A stretch of DNA of 64,000 nucleotides from JACVRM01 sp963839815. GTDB taxonomy: Bacteria; Actinomycetota; Thermoleophilia; Gaiellales; Gaiellaceae. The notes under the pieces were generated by a model. That model saw nothing but the letters and a program-made list of their open reading frames with translations, had not been told where the DNA came from and ran no database searches. A program made the position numbers and the translations under genes. Positions 35,644 to 43,549 of this stretch are shown here, piece after piece. Location of the stretch: assembly GCA_963839815.1 (NCBI GenBank), contig CAWIWF010000006.1, positions 744,001 to 808,000 on the forward strand. Direction: 5' to 3'. Every line of letters starts with the position of its first letter. The stretch's first letter is position 1.

Positions 35644-36417
35644 GTGAGCACCGAGCAAAGCCTGGCGGCGAGCGAGCCGGCCGCCGAGACGACTGCCGTC
35701 GTCACTGCACATGAGATCACTCGCCGCTACGGCGAGGGCGACGCCGCCGTCGACGCGCTCCGCGGCGTCGACCTGCAGGTCGAGCGCGGCCAGCTCACGG
35801 CGATCATGGGCCCCTCGGGCTCCGGCAAGTCCACGCTCATGCACATCCTCGCCGCCCTCGATCGGCCGACGAGCGGGTACGTCACGATCGACGGCACGCG
35901 GCTCGGGACACTGAGCGACAACGAGGTCACGCGCCTGCGCCGCAAGCACATCGGGTTCGTCTTCCAGTTCTTCAACCTGCTGCCGATGCTGACGGCGGAG
36001 GAGAACATCCTCCTGCCGCTCTCGATCGCCGGCACCAAGCCCGAGAAGGTGTTCTTCGAGGACCTGTTGCAGCGGGTCGGGCTCACCGACCGCCGCACGC
36101 ATCGCCCCTCGGAGCTGTCGGGCGGACAGCAGCAGCGGGTTGCCATCGCCCGCGCGCTCGTGTCCCGCCCCACGGTCGTCTTCGCCGACGAGCCGACCGG
36201 AAACCTCGACACAAAGACGAGCGGCGAGATCCTGGAGCTGCTCCAGCACTCGGTGCGCGACTTCGGGCAGACGCTGGTGATGGTGACGCACGACGCGCGG
36301 GCGGCCGCGATCGCCGATCGCGTCCTCTTCCTCGCCGACGGACTGATCGTGAAGGATCTCGGCTGCGCGTCCGAGCACGACGTGCTCCAGGCGATGGAAG
36401 AGCTCGTCACCGCGTGA
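35644..36417 (+). CDS. ABC exporter ATP-binding protein (MacB/LolD type)
   Basis: 257 residues: Walker A GPSGSGKST, Q-loop FVFQFFNLLP, signature LSGGQQQR, Walker B VVFADEPTGNLD, H-loop VTHD. The text ADEPTGNLD and the FtsX-type partner next door place it in the MacB/LolD/FtsE family of lipoprotein, peptide or drug exporters driven by mechanotransmission. GTG start with GGGGTGA 5 nt upstream; TAGCGT lies further upstream. Overlaps the permease gene (GTGA). Confidence 0.9.
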   Translation: MSTEQSLAASEPAAETTAVVTAHEITRRYGEGDAAVDALRGVDLQVERGQLTAIMGPSGSGKSTLMHILAALDRPTSGYVTIDGTRLGTLSDNEVTRLRRKHIGFVFQFFNLLPMLTAEENILLPLSIAGTKPEKVFFEDLLQRVGLTDRRTHRPSELSGGQQQRVAIARALVSRPTVVFADEPTGNLDTKTSGEILELLQHSVRDFGQTLVMVTHDARAAAIADRVLFLADGLIVKDLGCASEHDVLQAMEELVTA

Positions 36418-39311
36418 CCAGGGTCGCCCTCCGCGGCCTGCTCGGCCGCAAGCTGCGCGCGGCGCTGACCGCGTTCGCGATCGTCCTCGGCGTCTCGATG
36501 ATCAGCGGCAGCCTCGTCCTGACGGACACGATCGACCGCGCCTTCGACCGCATCTTCGTCGAGTCGTATGCCGGCACGGACGCGGTCGTCACCGCTACCT
36601 CGTCCGACATCACCTTCGAGGGCGAGAGCGCCGAGGCGCCGCCGATCCCGGCGGCGCTACTCGAGCAGGTCCGCGAGGTCGACACCGTCGACGTGGCCGT
36701 GGGCAGCCTGTTCGAGGACTCTGCGGTCAAGATCCTCGACCGCGAGGGCGAGCCGATCGTGAAGAACGCGCCGACCTTCGGCTTCGGCCTCGACTCGAGC
36801 GTCGCTCGCTTCAACCCGCTCGAGCTGAAGGACGGCCGCTGGCCGTCGGGGCCAAACGAGGTCGTGATCGACTCCGGCGTAGCCGAGGACGAGGGCTACC
36901 GGGTCGGGGAGCAGGTGCGCGTGGCGACGCTGAAGCCGGTGCGCGCGTTCGAGGTCGTCGGCATCGCGCAGTACGGCGGCGTCGAGTCGCTCGGCGGTGC
37001 CACGTTTGCCGTGTTCGACGTGCCGACGGCGCAGCAGCTGCTGGAACGCGAAAGCAGCTTCGACGCCATCCAGGTCGCCGCGGCCGCGGGCTCGTCGCCG
37101 GAGGAGCTGGCCGCCGACCTGCGCTCGGCGCTCGGCGACGGCATCACCGTCCGCACCGGCAGTGAGCAGGCGACCGAGGACTCCGAGGAGATCGCCGGCT
37201 TTGTCAGCTTCATCCGCTACTTCCTGCTCACATTCGGCTTCATCGCGCTGTTCGTCGGCGCCTTCGTCATCTTCAACACGCTCTCGATCACCGTCGCGCA
37301 GCGGACCCGCGAGCTCGCGACGCTGCGGACGCTCGGCGCCTCCCGGCGCCAGGTGCTCGGCTCGGTGCTGCTCGAGGCCTTCGTGATCGGAGCGATCTCG
37401 TCGCTCATCGGCCTCTTCCTCGGCTTCGCGCTCGCCAAGGGGCTGAACGCGCTCTTCCGCGCGCTCGAGATCGAGCTGCCGACCACGGCGCTCGTGTTCG
37501 CGACCCGCACGGTCATCATCGCCATGCTGGTCGGCATCGTCGTGACCGTGGTCGCCGGGATGGCGCCTGCCGTGCGCGCGACTCGGGTCTCACCGATCTC
37601 GGCGGTGCGAGAGGGGGCGGTGCTCTCGAGGGGGCGAGCCGGCCGACTCTCCCCGTACATCGCGGCGGTGCTGATCGCGCTGGCGCTGCTCGCGCTCGGC
37701 TACTCGCTCTTCGCCGACGAGGTCGGCATCGCCGAGCGCCTGATCGCGATCGCGGGCGGCGTGCTGGGGCTCTTCATCGGCGTGGCGTTGCTCTCGCCGA
37801 AGCTGGTGCGGCCGATCGCGAGCGCGCTGGCACCGGCGGTGCGCTGGGTGCTGCTCGCGCTGACGGCGGTGTTCTTCCCCGTGCTGCTGGCGGCCTGGCT
37901 GCTCTCGACGGGCGTGCTCGGCCGCGCGCTGGCGGCAGGGCGTCGCGCGCTGCTCGTCCTCGGCGGCATCGGGCTCCCACTCCTCTACGGGGCACTGATC
38001 TTCTCGGTGCTGACCATGCTGGACGGGCTGCCGTCGTGGCTGCTGATGATGCCCTGGCTCGTTGCGGTGTCGAGTTTCGCCGCCGGCGCCTTCCTGATCC
38101 TCAGCGTGCCCGTGTTGCTCTTCCTGCGGCGCCGTGGGCGGGAGGAGCTCTGGGCGAAACCGAGCTTCGCCCGCGACCCGGCGATCGAGCAGCTCGGACG
38201 CGAGAACGCACGCCGCAACCCGGGCCGCACTGCCGCCACGTCGGCGGCGCTGATGATCGGGATCGCACTCGTGACCTTCGTCGCCGTGCTCGGCCAGGGG
38301 CTGCGCGAGTCGAACCGGGATGCGATCACCGAGCAGATCCGTGCTGACTTCGTCATCACGTCAGAGGACGGCTACACGCCCTTCGTCGCCGGTGCCAGTG
38401 AGGCGGCGGCCACGTGGTCGGGCGCCGAGCTCGTCACCGACGTGCGCAGCGAGATCGGCGAGGCGGCGGGCTCCGGCAAGGAGATCACCGGCATCGACCC
38501 GGCCACGATCGCGCAGGCGTACGAGTTCGAGTGGCAGCGAGGCTCCTCGAACGCGGTGCTCGCAGGCCTCGGGGAGGACGGTGCGATCGTGCGCGACACC
38601 TTCGCCGAGGACAAGGCCCTCGCGCTGGGCGACACATTCGAGGTTCGCAGCCCCGGCGGCACCACGCGGACGTTCATCGTGCGCGGCATCTACGAGCCGT
38701 CGCCGTTCTACCCGCTGCTGGGTGAGGTCTCGATCTCGACGGCCGTCTTCGACGAGCTCTTCCCGCGCAAGCGCAACATCTACACGTTCGTCAACGTGGC
38801 GGGCGAGCCGTCCGAGACCTCGAAGGCCGGTCTCGAACGGGCCGTGGCGCTCTATCCCGACGCGCGAGTACAGACGCGGCCCGAGTGGATCGACAAGGAG
38901 GATCGCGAGTTCCAGCAGTTCCTGTCGATGCTCTACATCCTGCTCGCCCTCTCCGTGATCGTCAGCGTGTTCGGCATCGTCAACACGCTCGTGCTCTCCG
39001 TGTTCGAGCGCACACGCGAGCTGGGCATGCTTCGCGCGGTCGGCATGACCCGTGGGCAGGCGCGGCGGCTGATCCGCTTCGAGAGCGTGATCACTGCGCT
39101 GCTCGGGGCGGCCCTTGGGCTCCCACTGGGGATCTTCCTCGCCGCGCTCGTCACGCGCGCGCTCGACCAGTACGACGTGCAGTTCGCCGTGCCGGCGCTC
39201 CAGATCGAGCTGTTCGTGATCGTCGCCATCGCCGTCGGCATGGTCGCCGCGCTGCTCCCGGCCCGCCGCGCTGCGCGGCTCAACGTCCTCGAAGCGCTGC
39301 AATACGAATAG
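36414..39311 (+). CDS. ABC exporter permease, double FtsX-domain
   Basis: 965 residues with two FtsX modules. The first has a membrane helix at ~18-38, an extracytoplasmic domain, and a cluster of hydrophobic helices at ~270-400 (LRTLGASRRQVLG). A middle set of helices (~405-545) is followed by a second module ending LRAVGMTRGQARRLIR and the final helices (~880-950). This is the arrangement of single-chain, ten-helix-type permeases that pair with the ATPase just upstream. Probably exports a lipid-linked or peptide substrate; not identifiable from sequence. A composite repeat follows its stop. Confidence 0.9.
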   Translation: MTRVALRGLLGRKLRAALTAFAIVLGVSMISGSLVLTDTIDRAFDRIFVESYAGTDAVVTATSSDITFEGESAEAPPIPAALLEQVREVDTVDVAVGSLFEDSAVKILDREGEPIVKNAPTFGFGLDSSVARFNPLELKDGRWPSGPNEVVIDSGVAEDEGYRVGEQVRVATLKPVRAFEVVGIAQYGGVESLGGATFAVFDVPTAQQLLERESSFDAIQVAAAAGSSPEELAADLRSALGDGITVRTGSEQATEDSEEIAGFVSFIRYFLLTFGFIALFVGAFVIFNTLSITVAQRTRELATLRTLGASRRQVLGSVLLEAFVIGAISSLIGLFLGFALAKGLNALFRALEIELPTTALVFATRTVIIAMLVGIVVTVVAGMAPAVRATRVSPISAVREGAVLSRGRAGRLSPYIAAVLIALALLALGYSLFADEVGIAERLIAIAGGVLGLFIGVALLSPKLVRPIASALAPAVRWVLLALTAVFFPVLLAAWLLSTGVLGRALAAGRRALLVLGGIGLPLLYGALIFSVLTMLDGLPSWLLMMPWLVAVSSFAAGAFLILSVPVLLFLRRRGREELWAKPSFARDPAIEQLGRENARRNPGRTAATSAALMIGIALVTFVAVLGQGLRESNRDAITEQIRADFVITSEDGYTPFVAGASEAAATWSGAELVTDVRSEIGEAAGSGKEITGIDPATIAQAYEFEWQRGSSNAVLAGLGEDGAIVRDTFAEDKALALGDTFEVRSPGGTTRTFIVRGIYEPSPFYPLLGEVSISTAVFDELFPRKRNIYTFVNVAGEPSETSKAGLERAVALYPDARVQTRPEWIDKEDREFQQFLSMLYILLALSVIVSVFGIVNTLVLSVFERTRELGMLRAVGMTRGQARRLIRFESVITALLGAALGLPLGIFLAALVTRALDQYDVQFAVPALQIELFVIVAIAVGMVAALLPARRAARLNVLEALQYE

Positions 39312-39344
39312 GGCGCTCGCGGTGCCACGCGTGCGCGCGGCACC

Positions 39345-39530
39345 GGCTCGCTCTCACGGGGGAAACCCGGTTTCCCCCGTGGGCCCCCTCGTTAGACAGA
39401 CGCGCCGGGGCCGCGTTGTGCCTGCGGGCGGCGGAGCCGCCCTCCGGCGATCGACGGCGGACGACGAGGGTCTGTCGACGGCGGACGAAGAGGGTCTGTC
39501 CCCGCCGGGGACTGACCCGCCGTGTGTCGG
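39345..39530 (+). repeat. Composite palindromic repeat, reference copy
   Basis: Begins ~35 nt after the permease stop, in the same orientation. Module order: hairpin ACGGGGGAAACC with GGTTTCCCCCGT (39356-39380); GGGCCCCCTCGTTAGACA; GACGCGCCGGGGCCGCG; GTGCCTGCGGGCGGCGG with AGCCGCCCTCCG; two GGTCTGTC direct repeats; and the hairpin GGGTCTGTCCCC/GGGGACTGACCC (39492-39518) with one central T-T mismatch. No coding potential. This gap (39312-39616) holds nothing else, and the other copies are compared with it. Confidence 0.75.
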
Positions 39531-39616
39531 GAGGCGTCACTCCTCTGATCGATTCCGGCGGTTGCGCGTGCTGATTTCGCGCCGGTAGCGTCGAAGGATC
39601 GAGACAGGAGGGTGCA

Positions 39617-40045
39617 ATGCATGCAGCACTGACCGTCCGCAAGCTTCGGGCCGGGGCATTCGACGAGTGGCGTCAGGCCTGGGAACCGGACACCTGGCCC
39701 GAGGGCTCCAAGAAGGCGTACATCCTGCGCAACGTCAACGACCCCGACGAGGTGATCGCGTTCGGGTTCTTCGAGGGTGACTTTGCGGCCATGGCGGCCG
39801 ACGAGTCGTTCAGGGAGCAGACGAAGAAGCGCTTCGAGCGCATGGAGCCCCACGTCGAGTCCACCGGCACCGACGGCCTGTACGAGGTCGTCGAGGTCGT
39901 CACGCCGGCGGCGCCGGCGCCGCTCGCTGAGCTCCAGGCCGGGCCGGGGCACAGGGCTTCGGCCCGGTCGCCGCGTCAGGCGAGCAGCTCGCGGAGCCGC
40001 CGGGCGTACGCCGGCGCGGTCGGCTCGTTCTCGTGGCGGAAGTAG
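39617..40045 (+). CDS. ABM-fold (antibiotic biosynthesis monooxygenase-like) small protein
   Basis: The first ~100 residues fit a dimeric alpha/beta-barrel (ABM/Dabb) subunit: a beta strand (HAALTVRKLR), then an acidic helix and a final strand (TDGLYEVVEVVTP). The last ~40 residues are low-complexity and overlap the DUF72 gene on the other strand by 70 bases, while a stop in another frame lies near 39930, so the tail may be a frame error. Substrate unknown. The start is set by CAGGAGGGTGCA just upstream. Confidence 0.65.
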   Translation: MHAALTVRKLRAGAFDEWRQAWEPDTWPEGSKKAYILRNVNDPDEVIAFGFFEGDFAAMAADESFREQTKKRFERMEPHVESTGTDGLYEVVEVVTPAAPAPLAELQAGPGHRASARSPRQASSSRSRRAYAGAVGSFSWRK

Positions 40046-40638
40046 GCGAAGACGGTCTCGCCGCGCTCGAGCGCCCGGCCGACGCGCGCCGCGATCCGGT
40101 TCAGCGCCGCCTCGTCGTGCGGTGGCTCGCGGAAGCGCAGGTAGCGGAACGGCGCCGCCGTCCCGAGGTCGCCGACCCGCACTGCGCCTGCCTCGGCGAG
40201 CATCGGCTCGACGCCGTCCCACGACGGCTGCTGGAGGTCGAACGCGAGCGCCAGCTCAGGATCCAGCGAGCCGAGCAGCAGCGTGAGCAGCCCCTCGTCC
40301 CGCTCGCCCTTCAGCGTCACCCGGATTGGCCCGAGGTGGTCGCCGAGCCGCCGCACGCGCGCCTCGAACTCGGAGACGATTGCCGGCCGCTCGCCCGGCA
40401 ACTTGGGCGAGAACACGAACCCGCCCGGCACCGCCTCGGCCCAGCGCGCGAACTGCTCCGCCGCCGGCAGCCGGTAGCCGGTGGTGTTCAGCTCGACCGT
40501 GTCGAAGTGCTGCGTGTAGACGCCGAGAAAGTCCGCGGTCGGCGTTCCCGCGGGGTAGAAACCCGGCTTCCACGACGGGTAGGCCCAGCCCGAGGTGCCG
40601 ACATGCAGGCCCTCTAGACTCGCGGGCGTGGCGGTCAC
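39976..40638 (-). CDS. DUF72 family TIM-barrel protein
   Basis: 220 residues with the DUF72/YecE hallmarks: VGTSGWAYPSW at the start, PAGTPTADFLGVYTQHFDTVELN, FSPKLPGE, and YFRHENEP near the end. The function of this family is unknown (a TIM-barrel fold is known from structures). GTG at 40638 is the nearest start before the conserved GTSGW. It overlaps divergently with the thyX start by 11 bases, so the two promoters are interlocked. Confidence 0.8.
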   Translation of the reverse strand: MTATPASLEGLHVGTSGWAYPSWKPGFYPAGTPTADFLGVYTQHFDTVELNTTGYRLPAAEQFARWAEAVPGGFVFSPKLPGERPAIVSEFEARVRRLGDHLGPIRVTLKGERDEGLLTLLLGSLDPELALAFDLQQPSWDGVEPMLAEAGAVRVGDLGTAAPFRYLRFREPPHDEAALNRIAARVGRALERGETVFAYFRHENEPTAPAYARRLRELLA

Positions 40639-41335
40639 CGTGCCAGTGATACCCGACGACGGCATCCCGGTTCTCGATCACGGCTTCGTCCGCCTCGACG
40701 CGGCCATGGCCGACGACCTCTCGGTCGCGAACAGCGCGCGCGTCAGCTTCGGGCGGCGCAAGGACGAGCTCGACGACTCCGACCGCGGCCTGATCCGCTT
40801 CCTGATGCGCGAACGGCACGGCACGCCCTTCGAGCACAACGCCTTCCGCTTCCACATTCGCTGCCCGATCTTCGTCGCGCGCGAGTGGTTTCGACACCGT
40901 GTCGGTTCTTTCAACGAGTTCAGTTTGAGATATGCGCGGGCGACCGACGACTTCTACGTCCCGGAGCCCGAGGACGTGCGCTCACAGGTCGGCAAGCCCG
41001 GCGCGTACAGCTTCGAGCCCGTCACGGACGAGTTGGCGGAGGAGACCCGCGAGCAGCTACGCGAGGTCTACGAGCAGGCGTTCGCGACCTACGAGCGCCT
41101 GGTCGAGCAAGGCGTCGCGCGCGAGCTGGCGCGGGCCGTGCTCCCGGTCGGCGCCTACACCGAGTTCTACTGGACGGTCAACGCTCGCTCGCTGATGAAC
41201 TTCGTCTCGCTGCGGGCCGCCGAGGCCGCCCAGCGCGAGATCCGGCGGTACGCGGAGGCCTGCGAGCGCTACCTCGCCGAGCGGATGCCGATCACCTACG
41301 AGGCGTTCGTCGCCAACGACCGCACCGCGCCCTAG
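40628..41335 (+). CDS. thyX: Flavin-dependent thymidylate synthase
   Basis: 235 residues. The ThyX motif R89-H-R91-(7 residues)-S99 (RHRVGSFNEFS) is intact, with LRYA right after it and the conserved HGTPFEHN at ~64-71. ThyX makes dTMP from dUMP using FADH2 and methylene-tetrahydrofolate, replacing ThyA. TAGACT lies exactly 7 nt before the GTG start, within the divergent DUF72 coding region, with no ribosome-binding site, so expression is probably leaderless. Convergent with the anti-sigma-like gene (shared CTAG). Confidence 0.95.
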   Translation: MAVTVPVIPDDGIPVLDHGFVRLDAAMADDLSVANSARVSFGRRKDELDDSDRGLIRFLMRERHGTPFEHNAFRFHIRCPIFVAREWFRHRVGSFNEFSLRYARATDDFYVPEPEDVRSQVGKPGAYSFEPVTDELAEETREQLREVYEQAFATYERLVEQGVARELARAVLPVGAYTEFYWTVNARSLMNFVSLRAAEAAQREIRRYAEACERYLAERMPITYEAFVANDRTAP

Positions 41336-41805
41336 GGGCGCAGCACCACTTCGTCGCCGCCCGGCCCGCGCCTGACGACGAGCCACGGTTCCCGCCGGCG
41401 GCGCGAACGGGATGTTCAGACGGACGTCGGTGCGCCCCTCGCCGACCGAGAACGTGCCTGCCGAGGCCAGAAGCGTCTTTCCCCGCCGCTCGCCAGCTGC
41501 AGCTCGTAGGTCTCGCCGGCCGGCAGCTCCGGCAGGCCGGTGACGGCGAGGCGCAGCGGCACGTTGCCGCCGTCGCCGGGCTCTGCCCACCTCGACCAGC
41601 CCGATCGCGGCGCCGGCTCCGATAGGGCCGCAGCTCGACGGAGGAGACTCGCCGTGAAGGACGCCTCGCCGCCGCCGACCGCAGCGCCGATCGCGAAGCC
41701 GACGGCGAGCCCGGCCACCGCTGCGAGCGCGACCGCTTGGAGCAGCCGGGCGCCGCGCAGCGACTCGAGCCCGCCCCGGCGGCGCGTCCGAGCCTCGTCG
41801 CTCAC
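41332..41805 (-). CDS. Anti-sigma-factor (RskA)-like membrane protein, frame broken
   Basis: Residues 1-~20 are Arg-rich, then a membrane helix (LLQAVALAAVAGLAVGFAIG) and an RskA C-terminal-like domain: ETYELQLASGG in frame one, LLASAGTFSVGEGRTDVRLN in a second frame (break ~41470) and WLVVRRGPGGDEVVLRP back in the first (break ~41400). RskA proteins hold an ECF sigma factor at the membrane, usually through a zinc domain that is absent here, so only a partial anti-sigma role is inferred. GTG start overlaps the SDR stop. Confidence 0.5.
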
Positions 41806-42455
41806 CGCGGGGGCGACGACTGCAGCAGGCGGCCGCCGTCGACCACGAGCGACGTGCCGGTGACGAAGTCCGCGCGCGTGAGGAACAGCACCGCCTCGGC
41901 CACGTCCTCCGGGCGGCCCACCCGGCCGAGCACCGTCTCCGCCGCCCGCCGCTCCTCCTGGCCGGGCTCGACCGCGACGGGGCCGGGGGCCACGCCGCAG
42001 ACGCGCACCTCCGGCGCTAGCGCTTTCGCGAGCACGCGCGTCAGCATGGCGACGGCCGCCTTCGCCGCGCAGTGGGGCGCGAACAGCGGCCAGGGTTGGT
42101 ACGCGGCCACGTCCTCGACCAGCACGACGAGGCCTCGGGACTCGCGCAGGTGAGGAGCAGCAGCGCGGGCCGTGAAGAACGCGCCCTTCGCGGTCGCGCC
42201 CAGCGCCCGGTCCCAGTCCGCCTCCGTCACCTCCTCGACGGGCCGCGGCTCGAAACCCTCGGAAGCGGCGTGCACGAGCAGGTCGAGCCCGCCGAGCTCG
42301 CCGACCGCCCGGTCGACGAGGCGCCGTGCCTCGTCAGCGCGTGCCAGGTCGCCGTCGGCGCGCCCGGCGGCGAGCACCTGCCACCCCTCGGCGCGCAGCC
42401 GCTGGGCCACCGCCGAGCCGATGCGGCCGGTACCGCCGGTGACGAGCGCGTGCAC
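41802..42455 (-). CDS. Short-chain dehydrogenase/reductase
   Basis: 217 residues. Cofactor motif TGGTGRIG (a TGxxxGxG form), then the catalytic region around residues ~130-150 where the usual Tyr-x3-Lys is not clear: the text PHCAAKAAVAM has Ala before Lys instead of Tyr. If that alignment is right, catalysis may be lost or altered. The C-terminus has APGPV and a substrate loop. Substrate unknown; it resembles pteridine reductase-like SDRs in length. TAGACT lies 7 nt before the GTG (leaderless). Confidence 0.7.
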   Translation of the reverse strand: MHALVTGGTGRIGSAVAQRLRAEGWQVLAAGRADGDLARADEARRLVDRAVGELGGLDLLVHAASEGFEPRPVEEVTEADWDRALGATAKGAFFTARAAAPHLRESRGLVVLVEDVAAYQPWPLFAPHCAAKAAVAMLTRVLAKALAPEVRVCGVAPGPVAVEPGQEERRAAETVLGRVGRPEDVAEAVLFLTRADFVTGTSLVVDGGRLLQSSPPR

Positions 42456-42607
42456 CCGCCGGAGTCTAGGGCCGCCCGTCGGGCGACCCGCCTGCAAAGG
42501 GCGGGTTTCGAGGGCGTAAAGCTTCTGTCAGAACCCCTTCCACCCACGTTGCGCGCGTGTCTGACTGGGGAACAACCCGTGCGTCCAATCACGCAGGGGG
42601 TTCAGAG

Positions 42608-43474
42608 ATGCGCATAGCCAGGCTGCTGCTCACCGTCGTCGCCGCGCTCGTCGCCGCCGCACCGGCGCAGGCGGCCGTGACGAAGACGGTGAAGATCACG
42701 AAGACCGGCTTCTCGCCCGCCAAGGTCACCATCGACACCGGCGACAGCATCCGCTGGGTCAACGAGGACACCGTCAACCGCCAGGTCGTCGCGACCGGCG
42801 GCCAGTTCGCGTCCCCGGTCATCCGGCCGGGCAAGACCTGGACGCGCCGCTTCGATGTCGCCGGCACCTACCCGTACCGCGACGCCCTCAAGCCGACCCA
42901 CAAGGGGACGCTCGTCGTCAAGGGGCCGCCCCCGTCCGTCACGCTCGCGGCGGCCGCGCCCATCGTCAGCTACGGCGACTCGGTCGTCGTCGGCGGTCGC
43001 GTGTCGAATGCGAAGCCGGGCGAGCAGGTGACGATCTACGGCAAGCCGTACGGCTCGGTCAGCTACATCCAGCTCGGCGTCGTGCTCACCGGCGAGGCCG
43101 GGGCGTGGAGCTTCACCGTCGAGCCCGAGCTGCTCACCAGCTATCAGGTGCAGTGGAAGAACCTGAAGAGCGCCGAGATCCAGCTCGGGGTCGAGCCGAA
43201 GCTCGTGCTCAAGCGTGTCGGCGCCTGGTTCGTCGCTCGTGTCTTCGCCAACCGCTCGTTCCGGGGCCGGTACGTCTACGTCCAGCGGCTCTCCCGCTTC
43301 GGCCAGTGGGTCAAGGTCAAGAAGGTGCGACTCGGCACGGCCACGGCCCAGCGGTTCAAGGTGTCAACTCTGCCCGAGGGGACATCGCGGTTGCGCCTGT
43401 TCATCACCGTGAACCAGGCCGGCGTCGGCTACCTCGCCTCCGACAGCAATACGCTGCTCGTCCGGCGTCGCTGA
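42608..43474 (+). CDS. Secreted cupredoxin-fold protein without copper ligands
   Basis: 288 residues with a Sec signal (1-~23). An N-terminal plastocyanin-like domain (~24-100) has the fold text GFSPAKVTIDTGDSIRWVNED and VAGTYPYRD, but the usual His and Cys ligands (HT..., YxC..H..M) are replaced (NRQV and PYRDALKP), so it probably does not bind type 1 copper. The rest (~105-288) is two or more beta-rich repeats (VSYGDSVVVGGRVSN). Role unknown; possibly an adhesive or structural extracellular protein. Confidence 0.7.
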   Translation: MRIARLLLTVVAALVAAAPAQAAVTKTVKITKTGFSPAKVTIDTGDSIRWVNEDTVNRQVVATGGQFASPVIRPGKTWTRRFDVAGTYPYRDALKPTHKGTLVVKGPPPSVTLAAAAPIVSYGDSVVVGGRVSNAKPGEQVTIYGKPYGSVSYIQLGVVLTGEAGAWSFTVEPELLTSYQVQWKNLKSAEIQLGVEPKLVLKRVGAWFVARVFANRSFRGRYVYVQRLSRFGQWVKVKKVRLGTATAQRFKVSTLPEGTSRLRLFITVNQAGVGYLASDSNTLLVRRR

Positions 43475-43549
43475 ACCGTCCGCTCAGAACGAAAGCGGCG
43501 GCCGGTGGCCAGTACACTCCGCCGGCCCCCGTTCACGAAAGGAGTCGGC

